Assembly (NCBI GenBank): GCA_020636695.1
Contig: JACJXJ010000005.1
Coordinates: forward strand, 1-64,000
Direction: 5' to 3'
From: Prevotellaceae bacterium
Lineage (GTDB): Bacteria > Bacteroidota > Bacteroidia > Bacteroidales > Paludibacteraceae
DNA length: 64,000 bases
Shown here piece by piece: positions 38,563-47,933 of this stretch (position 1 is the stretch's first letter; every line of letters begins with the position of its first letter). Below the pieces are notes generated by a model. The model was not told where the DNA came from. It saw nothing but the letters and a program-made list of their open reading frames with translations, and did no database searches. The translations under genes and the position numbers were made by a program.

Positions 38563-39267
38563 ATGCATACTAACCGATGGCGATTTATTTGTTGCCTATT
38601 TCTTTTTGCTGTCGCGATATCGGTAAGTGCACAGGCCGTAAAAAAAACGAAGATGGTTAAAATAGAAACTACCCTGGGCACTATTAAAGTGCGTTTGTAC
38701 GACGAAACGCCTCTACATCGCGATAATTTTTTGAAACTGGTGGAGGAATCGTTTTATAACGATGTTCTTTTTCATCGTGTGATTAAAGATTTTATGATCC
38801 AAGCGGGTGATCCAGAATCTAAATCGGCTGACTCTACGGCTCGACTTGGCTCTGGTGGATTGGGTTACACCATCCCAGCGGAAATTAAATTCCCTGAATT
38901 ATATCACAAACGTGGTGCTTTGGCAGCGGCTCGTTTGGGCGATATGGCGAATCCAGAACGCGCTTCGTCAGCCTGTCAATTTTATTTGGTACAAGGTAAA
39001 TGTTTCACCGACCAAGAATTGGACGAAGTGGAACATCGGCTGAATATGGTGTTGCGTTCTACCATTCCTTTTAAATATAGCGAAGCACAACGCCGTCAGT
39101 ATAAAACATTTGGTGGTACGCCACATTTGGATGGACAATATACCGTGTTTGGCGAAATTGTGGAAGGATTTGATGTGCTCGATAAGATTTCTGCTGTAGA
39201 AACCAGTAAAGGCGATCGCCCAAAAGAAGATGTGAAAATTATTTCCATGAAAGTGGTGAAACGTTAA
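38563..39267 (+). CDS. Cyclophilin-type peptidyl-prolyl cis-trans isomerase, exported
   Basis: The 234 residues carry a signal peptide of about 24 residues (ending SVSAQA) and a cyclophilin domain. Visible are KIETTLGTIKVRLYDETPLHRDNF, FYNDVLFHRVIKDFMIQAGDP (the FHRVI catalytic arginine) and QYTVFGEIVEGFDVLDKI. An insert of about 30 residues before QYTVFG (TDQELDEVEHRLN...) is larger than in the minimal bacterial form. It probably folds envelope proteins. ftsE follows after 56 bp. Confidence 0.92.
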   Translation: MHTNRWRFICCLFLFAVAISVSAQAVKKTKMVKIETTLGTIKVRLYDETPLHRDNFLKLVEESFYNDVLFHRVIKDFMIQAGDPESKSADSTARLGSGGLGYTIPAEIKFPELYHKRGALAAARLGDMANPERASSACQFYLVQGKCFTDQELDEVEHRLNMVLRSTIPFKYSEAQRRQYKTFGGTPHLDGQYTVFGEIVEGFDVLDKISAVETSKGDRPKEDVKIISMKVVKR

Positions 39268-39323
39268 GCGATTATTTTTTATCCGTAAGTCATTCAGTTA
39301 TTAAATCATTAAGTTAGTAAACT

Positions 39324-40040
39324 ATGAGTTTAGTCAATTATAAACACGTCGATGTTTGCCAAGAAGAGTTGGTAGTGTTGCGCGATATCAATTTCCACGT
39401 AGAACGTGGCGAATTTGTCTATCTGTTAGGCAAAGTGGGTAGTGGCAAAAGTACATTGCTCAAATCGTTGTATGCCGAAATTCCAATAAGTAAAGGTGAA
39501 GCACACGTGTTCCAATACGATATGTCCACCATTAAGCGTTCTGAAATCCCCTTTTTACGTCGTAAAATTGGTATCATTTTTCAGGATTTTCAATTGTTGG
39601 GCGACCGCACGGTGAATCAAAATTTGGAGTTTGTGTTGAAAGCCACTGGTTGGACCGACAAACGTAAAATTTCGGAACAAATTGATTTGGTGTTGTCTAT
39701 TGTGGGCATGACTAAAAAAGGCTACAAACGTCCACATCAACTATCGGGTGGCGAGCAACAACGTATTGTGATTGCACGCGCTTTGCTCAATTCGCCAGAA
39801 CTCATTGTGGCCGATGAACCTACGGGAAATCTCGACCCTGTAACGGCTAAAGAGTTAATCTCGTTGTTGTACGAAATTTCGCGTGGCGGTACCAGCGTGT
39901 TGATGGCAACGCATAATCACACCTTTTTAGATTTGTATCCTGGGCGCGTGTTCTATTGCGAGGACGAAACATTTACCGAAGTCAACAAACCAGTAGCGTC
40001 GGTTTCGGAATTGGAAGAAATTATAGAAGAAGAGGTTTAA
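39324..40040 (+). CDS. ftsE: Cell division ATP-binding protein FtsE
   Basis: This is the ATPase partner of FtsX, which links the division ring to wall hydrolase control. The 238 residues show Walker A GKVGSGKST (36-44), signature LSGGEQQR, Walker B LIVADEPTGNLDP and the switch histidine in MATHNH. The family-typical stretch FLRRKIGIIFQDFQLL is present. No ftsX follows; a terminator closes the transcript directly. Lipoprotein-release ATPases (LolD) are close relatives, but the FQDFQLL region and length favour FtsE. Confidence 0.85.
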   Translation: MSLVNYKHVDVCQEELVVLRDINFHVERGEFVYLLGKVGSGKSTLLKSLYAEIPISKGEAHVFQYDMSTIKRSEIPFLRRKIGIIFQDFQLLGDRTVNQNLEFVLKATGWTDKRKISEQIDLVLSIVGMTKKGYKRPHQLSGGEQQRIVIARALLNSPELIVADEPTGNLDPVTAKELISLLYEISRGGTSVLMATHNHTFLDLYPGRVFYCEDETFTEVNKPVASVSELEEIIEEEV

Positions 40041-40059
40041 ACAACCTTGATTTGAACCT

Positions 40060-40097
40060 AAAAAAACGTTTCATGAATTTCATGAAACGTTTTTTTA
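40060..40097. terminator. Bidirectional terminator between ftsE and rarA
   Basis: AAAAAAACGTTTCATGAA / TTCATGAAACGTTTTTTT is a near-perfect palindrome with A and T runs between converging genes. Confidence 0.85.
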
Positions 40098-40100
40098 GCT

Positions 40101-41360
<1,260 letters not shown>

Positions 41361-41386
41361 AACTTATGTGCAACGTTTGTGAAATG

Positions 41387-41394
41387 CAAAGTTA
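41387..41394 (-). promoter_or_regulatory. -7 promoter box for rarA
   Basis: The minus strand reads TAACTTTG, 26 bp upstream of the rarA start. It separates rarA from the broken small gene further upstream. Confidence 0.55.
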
Positions 41395-41415
41395 GTCCAT
41401 TTTTTTAGTTTGCGC

Positions 41416-41619
41416 CTATTTTTTGTCGCCTTTTTGCTCGTTGTTTTTGGTGAGGCTGAGGCGCACCGAACTGAATATGCTCGTAAAAATGGTGATTAAC
41501 ATCACAATGCCTGCTGCACGCATACACCAATCGGGCAGTGGTAACACAAATCGCTACACTAAAAAAGTGCCAAAACTAATGGCTAAAAGAATCCAGCTAA
41601 TGAGTTGTAATTTTTTCAT
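41416..41619 (-). pseudogene. Small two-helix membrane protein interrupted by an in-frame TAG
   Basis: From the ATG at 41619 the minus strand reads MKKLQLISWILLAISFGTFLV, then a TAG stop (41554-41556, codon 22). It continues in the same frame with RFVLPLPDWCMRAAGIVML, ITIFTSIFSSVRLSL and a Lys-rich tail to a second TAG at 41416. Without the first stop it would be a 67-residue protein with two membrane helices. The frame and composition stay protein-like on both sides, which suggests a recent nonsense mutation or a base-call error. Restart at the internal ATG (codon 33) could still give a 35-residue peptide. Confidence 0.55.
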
Positions 41620-41714
41620 AGATGTTTGTTGCGCTTATTTTCTGTTGTTGCCTATGAGCCATTGTTACCAGCCGTTATTTTTTTTAAATTATATCTTTCG
41701 TTCCCAATATTGAT

Positions 41715-41836
41715 TCACTAAGATGTACATTTGTTAGACAATGGTTTTAAATATACCATTATAAAGTAATTTCCTACTTCTTTGCTTAACAAGGTAACTT
41801 TGAAATGTTCCTGCAAATAGTACAATATCTTAGTGA
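41715..41836. repeat. Inverted-repeat-bounded 122-bp segment
   Basis: Ten-bp perfect arms TCACTAAGAT and ATCTTAGTGA enclose an AT-rich, non-coding segment. Weaker similarity extends outward (TGAT / TTGA). The size and arms resemble a MITE remnant. No clear target-site duplication was found. Confidence 0.35.
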
Positions 41837-42861
41837 TTGAACTAGATAGCCAGCTCTGGTCTTTTTATATCAATTGCGACTTTTTGATTTCCTCCTCTAA
41901 TTTACAAAAGTTAAAATTAGAACTAATATTTTGGTTATGCAGAATCATTATCTTCTAGAACTATGATGGGAGCTGTAACAATAAATTTTGACCACTGTAA
42001 TTTTTTGTTTTGCAGAATAAATCAGAATCGCACAAAATAAAACACGTTTGGGGTAGTCTTTTGAAATAAGAAGACTAAACTTTCTTTGTTTATAGTTTGT
42101 TTCAAATATCTTTAAATATATGGAAACAAATAGAATTTTAATAGTGAAGAGAGTGTGGAAAGATAAAGGCTTATTTTGGTCTGAATTGCATTTTTAGGAT
42201 ACATATCATATTGTGTGTATTGGTTATAGTCTACATAACGAAACCAACTTAATTTTCGATCAGAATTAATAGAAAAATGAATGAGTCTTAGAATTTTCTT
42301 TAGATTAGTATCATTTAAAGGATTACTTTATTCCTATACACCAAGGTCATGGACTATAGTCAGAACAAAGGGAATATTTTTTTTATCAATATGATAAATT
42401 TTCGTTGTCAATTGTTAGAAATTGATGAATCATTCTTGTAACAGTTTGCAAATTGAGTTGGATATCTCTTCAGTTTATCACGCAAATAATTTTTTTTATC
42501 CTAATTCATTTAATTTTTTTAAATACTTGACTATTTCTAAGGTTTTACTTGTAAGCGTGTGTTATTGAACCTAAAATTTCAGGTAGCCACAATTCATCAA
42601 GCTATGCTTTTTGATCTCAGTATACCAATAATTCCGTTAATCTTGATCAGCATCTTACTAATGTACAAATTAGTAAAATTGATGTGACAGCAGTTAGATC
42701 TTTCCTTATCAGATTTTTTATAATTCTTTTTGATTTTTTGCTTCACCATCAATAGGTAATTTCTTGACGCCTGGCACCAAAAAGTAAATCGCCATGTCAC
42801 AGGTAAGCTTTAAATATCATTATTGTTTTTACGTTTAATGATTTCTTCTTTTTAGAAATCA

Positions 42862-43193
42862 GTCTCGATCAATTGCTTCTTTTTCTTTCAAATTCATCTT
42901 CTGTGGTAAATCCTTGTCTTTTAATTTACCAATTTTTCAATGTGTTGAAGATAGTTATCGAAGTTTGTTTTTATGTCTTCTTGTAGAGATAAGCATGATG
43001 ACTACAAAATATTAATTACTGCAAGGATAAATAATATAAAGTTCATTTGGTGAAAATCTAAGAACATGCTTTATGTGCCAACTCATAGTTTGACATACAG
43101 CAAATAAAAATCCTAATAAAGAGAAAAGACGGTAGTCCAAAATTTTTTAATAGCTATTTTTTGTTCTTTAGAATTGTACTTGATTTTATGTTC
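42862..43193 (-). pseudogene. Decayed protein-coding gene, several frameshifts
   Basis: Reading the minus strand, open stretches follow one another in different frames. The first, 43193-43116 (26 codons), begins EHKIKYNSKEQKIAIKKFW. The second, 43116-43015 (34 codons), begins LGFLFAVCQTMSWHIKHVL. The third, 42959-42924, reads DNYLQHIEKLVN. The last, 42924-42862 (21 codons), begins LKDKDLPQKMNLKEKEAI. Frame switches fall exactly where one stretch ends, as expected for indels in an old gene. No family was recognised. Confidence 0.35.
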
Positions 43194-43322
43194 ATTCTTT
43201 TTTTAATAAATATGTATTGGCTAACGTATCATTTAAGAATGTTTCTATTTAATATTCGCTGTTCGTAACTGTTTATTCCCTACAAATGTATTTCTTTTTT
43301 CTAAAACGAACACTTTTTTCTT

Positions 43323-44234
43323 TTATTTTTTTGTGACTAGATCACGTAGAGCTGTTTCTAATTGTGGGAATTGAAAGTGATAGCCGGCGTCGCTTATTTT
43401 TTGGCACGATACACGGCTGCCTTCTAGTAGCATGTTGGCCATGTTGCCAAGCAGTAAACGGAGTGCAAAGGCTGGTACGCGTGGAAACCAAAATGGTTTG
43501 TGTAACAGGTGAGCGAGTGTTTTGGTGAGTTCGTAGTTGGTGGTGTGTGTGGGCGCCACGGCGTTGTACGCGCCGTGCATGGTGGCATCTTCGAGTGCTT
43601 TGAGATACATGCCGCAGATATCGTCGTGGTGAATCCAAGGCACGTATTGGTTTCCAGAACCGAGCGCCGAGCCAATACCCAACGCTACTGGAATGCGAAG
43701 TTTAGCTAACGCGCCTTCGTTGGGCGCAAGTACCACGCCTGTGCGTAGTAGCACGGTGCGTATGCCTAATGTGGCGATTTGTTCGCCCACTTGTTCCCAT
43801 TTTCGGCAGGTTGTGCCCAAGAAATCGGTGGCTGGCGGGTCGGTTTCTGTAAAAATGGTTTCGGTGGTTTGTGCGCCGTAATAGCCAATGGCCGATGCCG
43901 AAATGAATGCTTTGACGTGATGTGGTTCGGTTTTGAGTGCGTGGTATAACAGTTCCCCACTTCTGACGCGGCTGTCTACAATTTCTTGTTGGCGTTTGGG
44001 CGTCCACCGTTTTTCACCCAAGTTGGCGCCTGCCAAATGGATGATGTAATCCGCTTCCGCGATGGCTTTCGGGTCGAGTAAACCTGTATCGTGATTCCAA
44101 CCGTAAGTGGTGAACTCGGCATGCGCCTTTGGCGTGCGGCTCAGGAGCGTCACACGATAGCCTTTGGCGCGTAGTTGGTTGGCCAACTGGCGTCCAATGA
44201 GGCCTGTTCCACCTGTAATAAGTACGGTTTTCAT
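43323..44234 (-). CDS. TIGR01777-type epimerase (SDR39U1 family)
   Basis: This atypical short-chain dehydrogenase has 303 residues. The nucleotide motif is ITGGTGLIGRQLANQL at the N-terminus, followed by LLSRTPK. IIHLAGANLGEKRWTPKRQQ and SASAIGYYG (with the catalytic Tyr) are signatures of the family (E. coli YfcH, human SDR39U1). The C-terminal part has the usual DUF1731 region (FWFPRVPAFALRLLLGNM ... LLEGSRVS). The physiological substrate is unknown. GC content here looks clearly higher than in the AT-rich region beside it. Confidence 0.92.
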   Translation of the reverse strand: MKTVLITGGTGLIGRQLANQLRAKGYRVTLLSRTPKAHAEFTTYGWNHDTGLLDPKAIAEADYIIHLAGANLGEKRWTPKRQQEIVDSRVRSGELLYHALKTEPHHVKAFISASAIGYYGAQTTETIFTETDPPATDFLGTTCRKWEQVGEQIATLGIRTVLLRTGVVLAPNEGALAKLRIPVALGIGSALGSGNQYVPWIHHDDICGMYLKALEDATMHGAYNAVAPTHTTNYELTKTLAHLLHKPFWFPRVPAFALRLLLGNMANMLLEGSRVSCQKISDAGYHFQFPQLETALRDLVTKK

Positions 44235-44248
44235 AATTGTTTATTATG

Positions 44249-44256
44249 CAAAATTA
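44249..44256 (-). promoter_or_regulatory. -7 promoter box for the SDR39U1-family gene
   Basis: The minus strand reads TAATTTTG, a TAnnTTTG match, 14 bp upstream of the start. Confidence 0.45.
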
Positions 44257-44416
44257 TACCGAATTAAATGATGACAAATATAGTGTATTATATATCTTTC
44301 TGTATACTTTTTTGCACACAAAAAAATAAATTGCTGATTTTGAGCAATTTAATAGTAAAATTGGCTCAAAATAGGGGCTGGTGTGGTAAATTCGCGGTTA
44401 TTTCACTGAAAATCGT

Positions 44417-44424
44417 TATCTTTG
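44417..44424 (+). promoter_or_regulatory. -7 promoter box for dipeptidyl peptidase III
   Basis: TATCTTTG lies 54 bp upstream of the ATG at 44479. No clear -33 TTTG was seen. Confidence 0.55.
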
Positions 44425-44478
44425 TGGTTCTGTTTATACAGATTAAATTGAAAACAAAACTCTAATAATAAACGACTT

Positions 44479-46527
44479 ATGAAAAAATCCATTGTAATGG
44501 CTATGACAGCATTAGTTTTGGCGAGTTGTGGCGCCAATAAGCAAACACTGACCACACCTGCAATTGAAGATTTTAACTACACGGTAGAGCAATTTGCCGA
44601 TTTGCAAATTCTTCGTTATCGTGTGCCCGAAATCGAACAACTTTCGTTGCAACAGCAAGAACTGTTGTACTATTTAACCGAGGCAGCTTTACAAGGTCGC
44701 GATATTTTGTACGACCAAAATGGTAAATATAATTTGGCCATTCGTCAAGTGTTGGAAGCCATTTATACCGACCCTAAACAAGATAAAACCAGTGCCGATT
44801 TTAAAGCGTTGGAATTGTATTTGAAACGCGTGTGGGTGTCCAATGGTATTCATCATCACTATGGTGGCGATAAATTTGTGCCTACTTTTTCACAAAACTA
44901 TTTTGAAACGGCTGTAAAAGCTTTGCCAACCGAAAAATTACCGTTGCGTGATGGCGAAACGGTAGACACGTTGTTGGCCACTTTGGTTCCTGTTATTTTT
45001 GATCCTACTGTAGATGCAAAACGTGTGAATCAAGAAGCCGGTGCCGATTTAGTGTTGACGTCAGCTTGTAATTACTACGATGGTGTGACACAAGTGGAAG
45101 CCGAAGATTTTTATGCTAAAATGAAAGTGAAAAACGACCCAGAACCAATTTCGTATGGTTTGAATAGCAAATTGGTGAAAAAGGACGGCGTGGTACAAGA
45201 AGAGGTTTATAAAGTGGGTGGTTTATATTCTGCCGCACTCGAAAAAGTGGTGTATTGGCTCGAAAAAGCCAAAGCCGTGGCTGAAAATGACCAACAACGT
45301 GGTGCTATTCAAAAATTGATTGATTTCAACCAAACCGGAAATTTGAAAACGTTTGATGAATATGCTATTTTGTGGGTGGAAGATACAGCGTCTACTATCG
45401 ACTTTGTGAATGGATTTACCGAAACCTATGGCGACCCACTTGGTATGAAAGCAAGCTGGGAATCGCTCATCAACTTCAAAAATGTGGAGGCTAGTAAACG
45501 TACTACCATTATAAGCGACAATGCACAATGGTTCGAGAATCATTCACCAGTAGCCAATGAATTCAAAAAAGAGAAAGTGAAAGGTGTTACCGCTAAGGTT
45601 ATTACCGCAGCTATGCTTGGTGGCGATTGTTATCCAACTAGCCCAATTGGTATCAACTTGCCAAATGCCAACTGGATTCGTGCTGCTCATGGTTCTAAAT
45701 CGGTCACCATTGAAAATTTGACTGAAGCGTATGACCAAGCATCGCATGGCAATGGTTTCAGAGATGAATTTGCGTGGAGTAAAACCGAACTCGACTGGAT
45801 GAATACACACGAAATGCAAACCGACAATTTACATACCGATTTGCACGAATGTTTGGGTCACGGTTCAGGTAAATTATTGCCAGGTGTTGATGCTGATGCG
45901 TTGAAAGCCTATGGCGCTACCATCGAAGAAGCACGTGCCGATTTGTTTGGTTTGTATTTTATGGCCGACCCAATGATGCAAAAATTAGGTTTGTTGACCA
46001 ATCCTGATGCTTACAAAGCACAATATTACAGCTATTTTATGAATGGTTTGATGACGCAATTAACACGTATTGAGCCAGGTAAAAATATTGAAGAATCGCA
46101 CATGCGTAATCGCCAATTGATTGCCAACTGGGTATTACAAAAATCGGCTACCGACAAAGCGGTAGAGTTACGTGTACGTGACGGAAAGACTTATGTGGTA
46201 ATTAACGATTATAAATTGGTACAGAAACATTTAGGTGAATTGTTAGCCGAAATTCAACGCATCAAATCGACAGGCGACTATGCCGCTGCACAAAAAATTG
46301 TGGAAGATTATGCGGTTAAAGTCGATCCAAAATTGCATGCCGAAGTGTTAGCACGTTATGAAAAATTGAAAATCGCTCCTTACAAAGGATTTGTGAATCC
46401 AGTTTATAAAGCGTCGTTCGATAAAAATGGCAAATTCACAGGTCTGTCTATTGACTATACCGAAGGTTATGCCGAACAACATTTGCGTTATTCACGTGAT
46501 TATTCACCATTGACCGTTAAACATTAA
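44479..46527 (+). CDS. Dipeptidyl peptidase III (M49), lipoprotein form
   Basis: This zinc peptidase removes dipeptides from the N-terminus of oligopeptides. The 682 residues show the M49 zinc motif HECLGH (His456, His461) and the third ligand in EEARAD (Glu484). This is the same motif and the same 28-residue spacing as in the Bacteroides thetaiotaomicron enzyme. The N-terminus is a lipoprotein signal (LVLASCGANK, lipidated Cys at residue 17), so it is likely periplasmic or surface-bound. ribE follows after 12 bp. Confidence 0.92.
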   Translation: MKKSIVMAMTALVLASCGANKQTLTTPAIEDFNYTVEQFADLQILRYRVPEIEQLSLQQQELLYYLTEAALQGRDILYDQNGKYNLAIRQVLEAIYTDPKQDKTSADFKALELYLKRVWVSNGIHHHYGGDKFVPTFSQNYFETAVKALPTEKLPLRDGETVDTLLATLVPVIFDPTVDAKRVNQEAGADLVLTSACNYYDGVTQVEAEDFYAKMKVKNDPEPISYGLNSKLVKKDGVVQEEVYKVGGLYSAALEKVVYWLEKAKAVAENDQQRGAIQKLIDFNQTGNLKTFDEYAILWVEDTASTIDFVNGFTETYGDPLGMKASWESLINFKNVEASKRTTIISDNAQWFENHSPVANEFKKEKVKGVTAKVITAAMLGGDCYPTSPIGINLPNANWIRAAHGSKSVTIENLTEAYDQASHGNGFRDEFAWSKTELDWMNTHEMQTDNLHTDLHECLGHGSGKLLPGVDADALKAYGATIEEARADLFGLYFMADPMMQKLGLLTNPDAYKAQYYSYFMNGLMTQLTRIEPGKNIEESHMRNRQLIANWVLQKSATDKAVELRVRDGKTYVVINDYKLVQKHLGELLAEIQRIKSTGDYAAAQKIVEDYAVKVDPKLHAEVLARYEKLKIAPYKGFVNPVYKASFDKNGKFTGLSIDYTEGYAEQHLRYSRDYSPLTVKH

Positions 46528-46539
46528 ATTTAAAAAACT

Positions 46540-47136
46540 ATGTTTTCAGGAATTATTGAAGAAGCTGCTGTAGTAACAGCGTTACATAAAGAAAATGAGA
46601 ATTTGCACATCACTATGCGCTGCTCATTTACCAACGAATTGAAAATTGACCAAAGTGTGGCACATAATGGCGTGTGCTTAACCGTGGTAGCTATCGATGG
46701 CGACCAATATACGGTAACTGCTATTAAAGAAACACTCGAACGCTCCAATTTAGGCAACCTTAAAGTGGGCAGCAAAGTGAATCTCGAACGCAGCATGATA
46801 ATGAACGGTCGCCTTGATGGACACATTGTGCAAGGTCACGTAGATCAAACGGCGGTGTGTACCGAAGTGCGCAATGCCGATGGTAGCTACTATTTTCATT
46901 TTGAATATGAAAGCACGCCCGACATGCGTAAACGTGGTTATCTCACGGTAGATAAAGGTTCGGTTACGGTAAATGGCGTTAGTCTTACGGTGTGTACACC
47001 AACGGATAATAGTTTCGAAGTGGCCATTATTCCTTACACGTTTGAACATACCAATTTCTGCCAAATAGAAGCTGGCACGGTGGTCAATTTGGAATTCGAC
47101 ATTATCGGAAAATACATTGCACGGATGCATGCATAA
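46540..47136 (+). CDS. ribE: Riboflavin synthase, alpha chain
   Basis: This enzyme dismutates two 6,7-dimethyl-8-ribityllumazine molecules into riboflavin. The 198 residues form two lumazine-binding domains. The first starts with FSGIIEEAAVV and has VAHNGVCLTVVAI; the second has VQGHVDQTAVC and SVTVNGVSLTVC. No FMN riboswitch was seen in the 12-bp gap. Other rib genes are not nearby. Confidence 0.94.
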   Translation: MFSGIIEEAAVVTALHKENENLHITMRCSFTNELKIDQSVAHNGVCLTVVAIDGDQYTVTAIKETLERSNLGNLKVGSKVNLERSMIMNGRLDGHIVQGHVDQTAVCTEVRNADGSYYFHFEYESTPDMRKRGYLTVDKGSVTVNGVSLTVCTPTDNSFEVAIIPYTFEHTNFCQIEAGTVVNLEFDIIGKYIARMHA

Positions 47137-47157
47137 TTCACTTTTAATTTAGCAACT

Positions 47158-47922
47158 ATGATCTGTTATTTTTCGGGTACAGGCAATTCCAAGTGGGTGG
47201 CCGAAACGGTTTCTTCAGCTTTGGCAGAACCGCTTGTGCCAATGGCAGCTTACTACGGAGCGGATGCGCCTCAACCAACATTTGAGCTTGGAGCTACCGA
47301 GCATGTTGGTTTCGTGTTCCCCATTCATTCGTGGGGTATTCCGCCTTTGGTGGTGCAGTTTATCGAACGATTACAGATTGTAAATAATCCACATCCAGCG
47401 GTATTTGTTATCTTTACTTGTGGCGACGAATGTGGTTATACCGATCGTCAAGTGAACGATTTGTTGGCACAGAAAGGGTGGACGAGTCGTCATGTGTATT
47501 CGGTTCAAATGCCCAATAACTACATTGTATTTCCAGGTTTTGATGTCGATTCAAAAGCGTTAGAAGAACAGAAAAAAGCAGATGCCAAACGTGTGTTGCC
47601 AGAGTTGATAGAGGCTATAAAAACAGATACGCCGATGACGCATTATCGCCGTGGTTCGTTGCCATATATCAAATCGCGGATGATTTATCCGCAGTTTTGC
47701 AAACACATGATGAGCAGCAAATCGTTTAGTGTGACCGATGCATGTACAAGTTGTGGTTTGTGTGCCAAATTATGTCCTATTGGTACGATTGAATTGGTGA
47801 ATGGAAAACCGACGTGGAAAGAGGATTGTACACAATGTTTATCGTGTATTCATCATTGCCCAACACGTGCTATTGAGTATGGCAAAGTGACGCAGAAAAA
47901 AGGACGTTATGTTTATAAATAA
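47158..47922 (+). CDS. EFR1-type flavodoxin-ferredoxin fusion
   Basis: The 254 residues join a flavodoxin-like N-terminal domain (FSGTGNSKWVAE, the phosphate loop for FMN) to two C-terminal [4Fe-4S] motifs, CTSCGLCAKLCP and CTQCLSCIHHCP. It is an electron carrier of the EFR1 family, common in anaerobes, and its partner enzyme is not known. Its stop overlaps the first ATG of the next frame by one base. Confidence 0.9.
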   Translation: MICYFSGTGNSKWVAETVSSALAEPLVPMAAYYGADAPQPTFELGATEHVGFVFPIHSWGIPPLVVQFIERLQIVNNPHPAVFVIFTCGDECGYTDRQVNDLLAQKGWTSRHVYSVQMPNNYIVFPGFDVDSKALEEQKKADAKRVLPELIEAIKTDTPMTHYRRGSLPYIKSRMIYPQFCKHMMSSKSFSVTDACTSCGLCAKLCPIGTIELVNGKPTWKEDCTQCLSCIHHCPTRAIEYGKVTQKKGRYVYK

Positions 47923-47933
47923 TGCATAAACCC

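Larger units (their letters stand above)
41620..43322. other. 1.7-kb gene-poor AT-rich region with decayed reading frames
   Basis: No intact gene is visible on either strand. Two things stand out. One is an inverted repeat, TCACTAAGAT (41715-41724) and ATCTTAGTGA (41827-41836), about 120 bp end to end. The other is a run of short protein-like stretches on the minus strand (42862-43193) broken by frameshifts and stops. The remaining ~1 kb (41840-42600 and 43200-43320) shows nothing I can explain. It looks like old, eroding accessory DNA. No transposase or integrase motif was recognised. Confidence 0.5.

Noticed and set aside
41554..41556. Programmed recoding of the in-frame TAG (for example pyrrolysine)
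   Set aside because: Nothing in the window supports it (no pyl genes or visible recoding element). A mutation or base-call error is simpler.
42597..42800. 67-codon open frame on the minus strand as a real gene
   Set aside because: It lacks a promoter box or family resemblance, is lysine/asparagine-rich like random AT-rich sequence, and lies in the decayed region.
41620..43322. Replication origin in the AT-rich gap
   Set aside because: No cluster of DnaA-box-like TTATCCACA sites was seen, and dnaA/dnaN are not adjacent.
43342..44007. Several overlapping open frames of 60-100 codons on both strands
   Set aside because: They lie inside the SDR39U1-family gene, whose frame has clear motifs. 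The others arise from its higher GC and lack family-like sequence.
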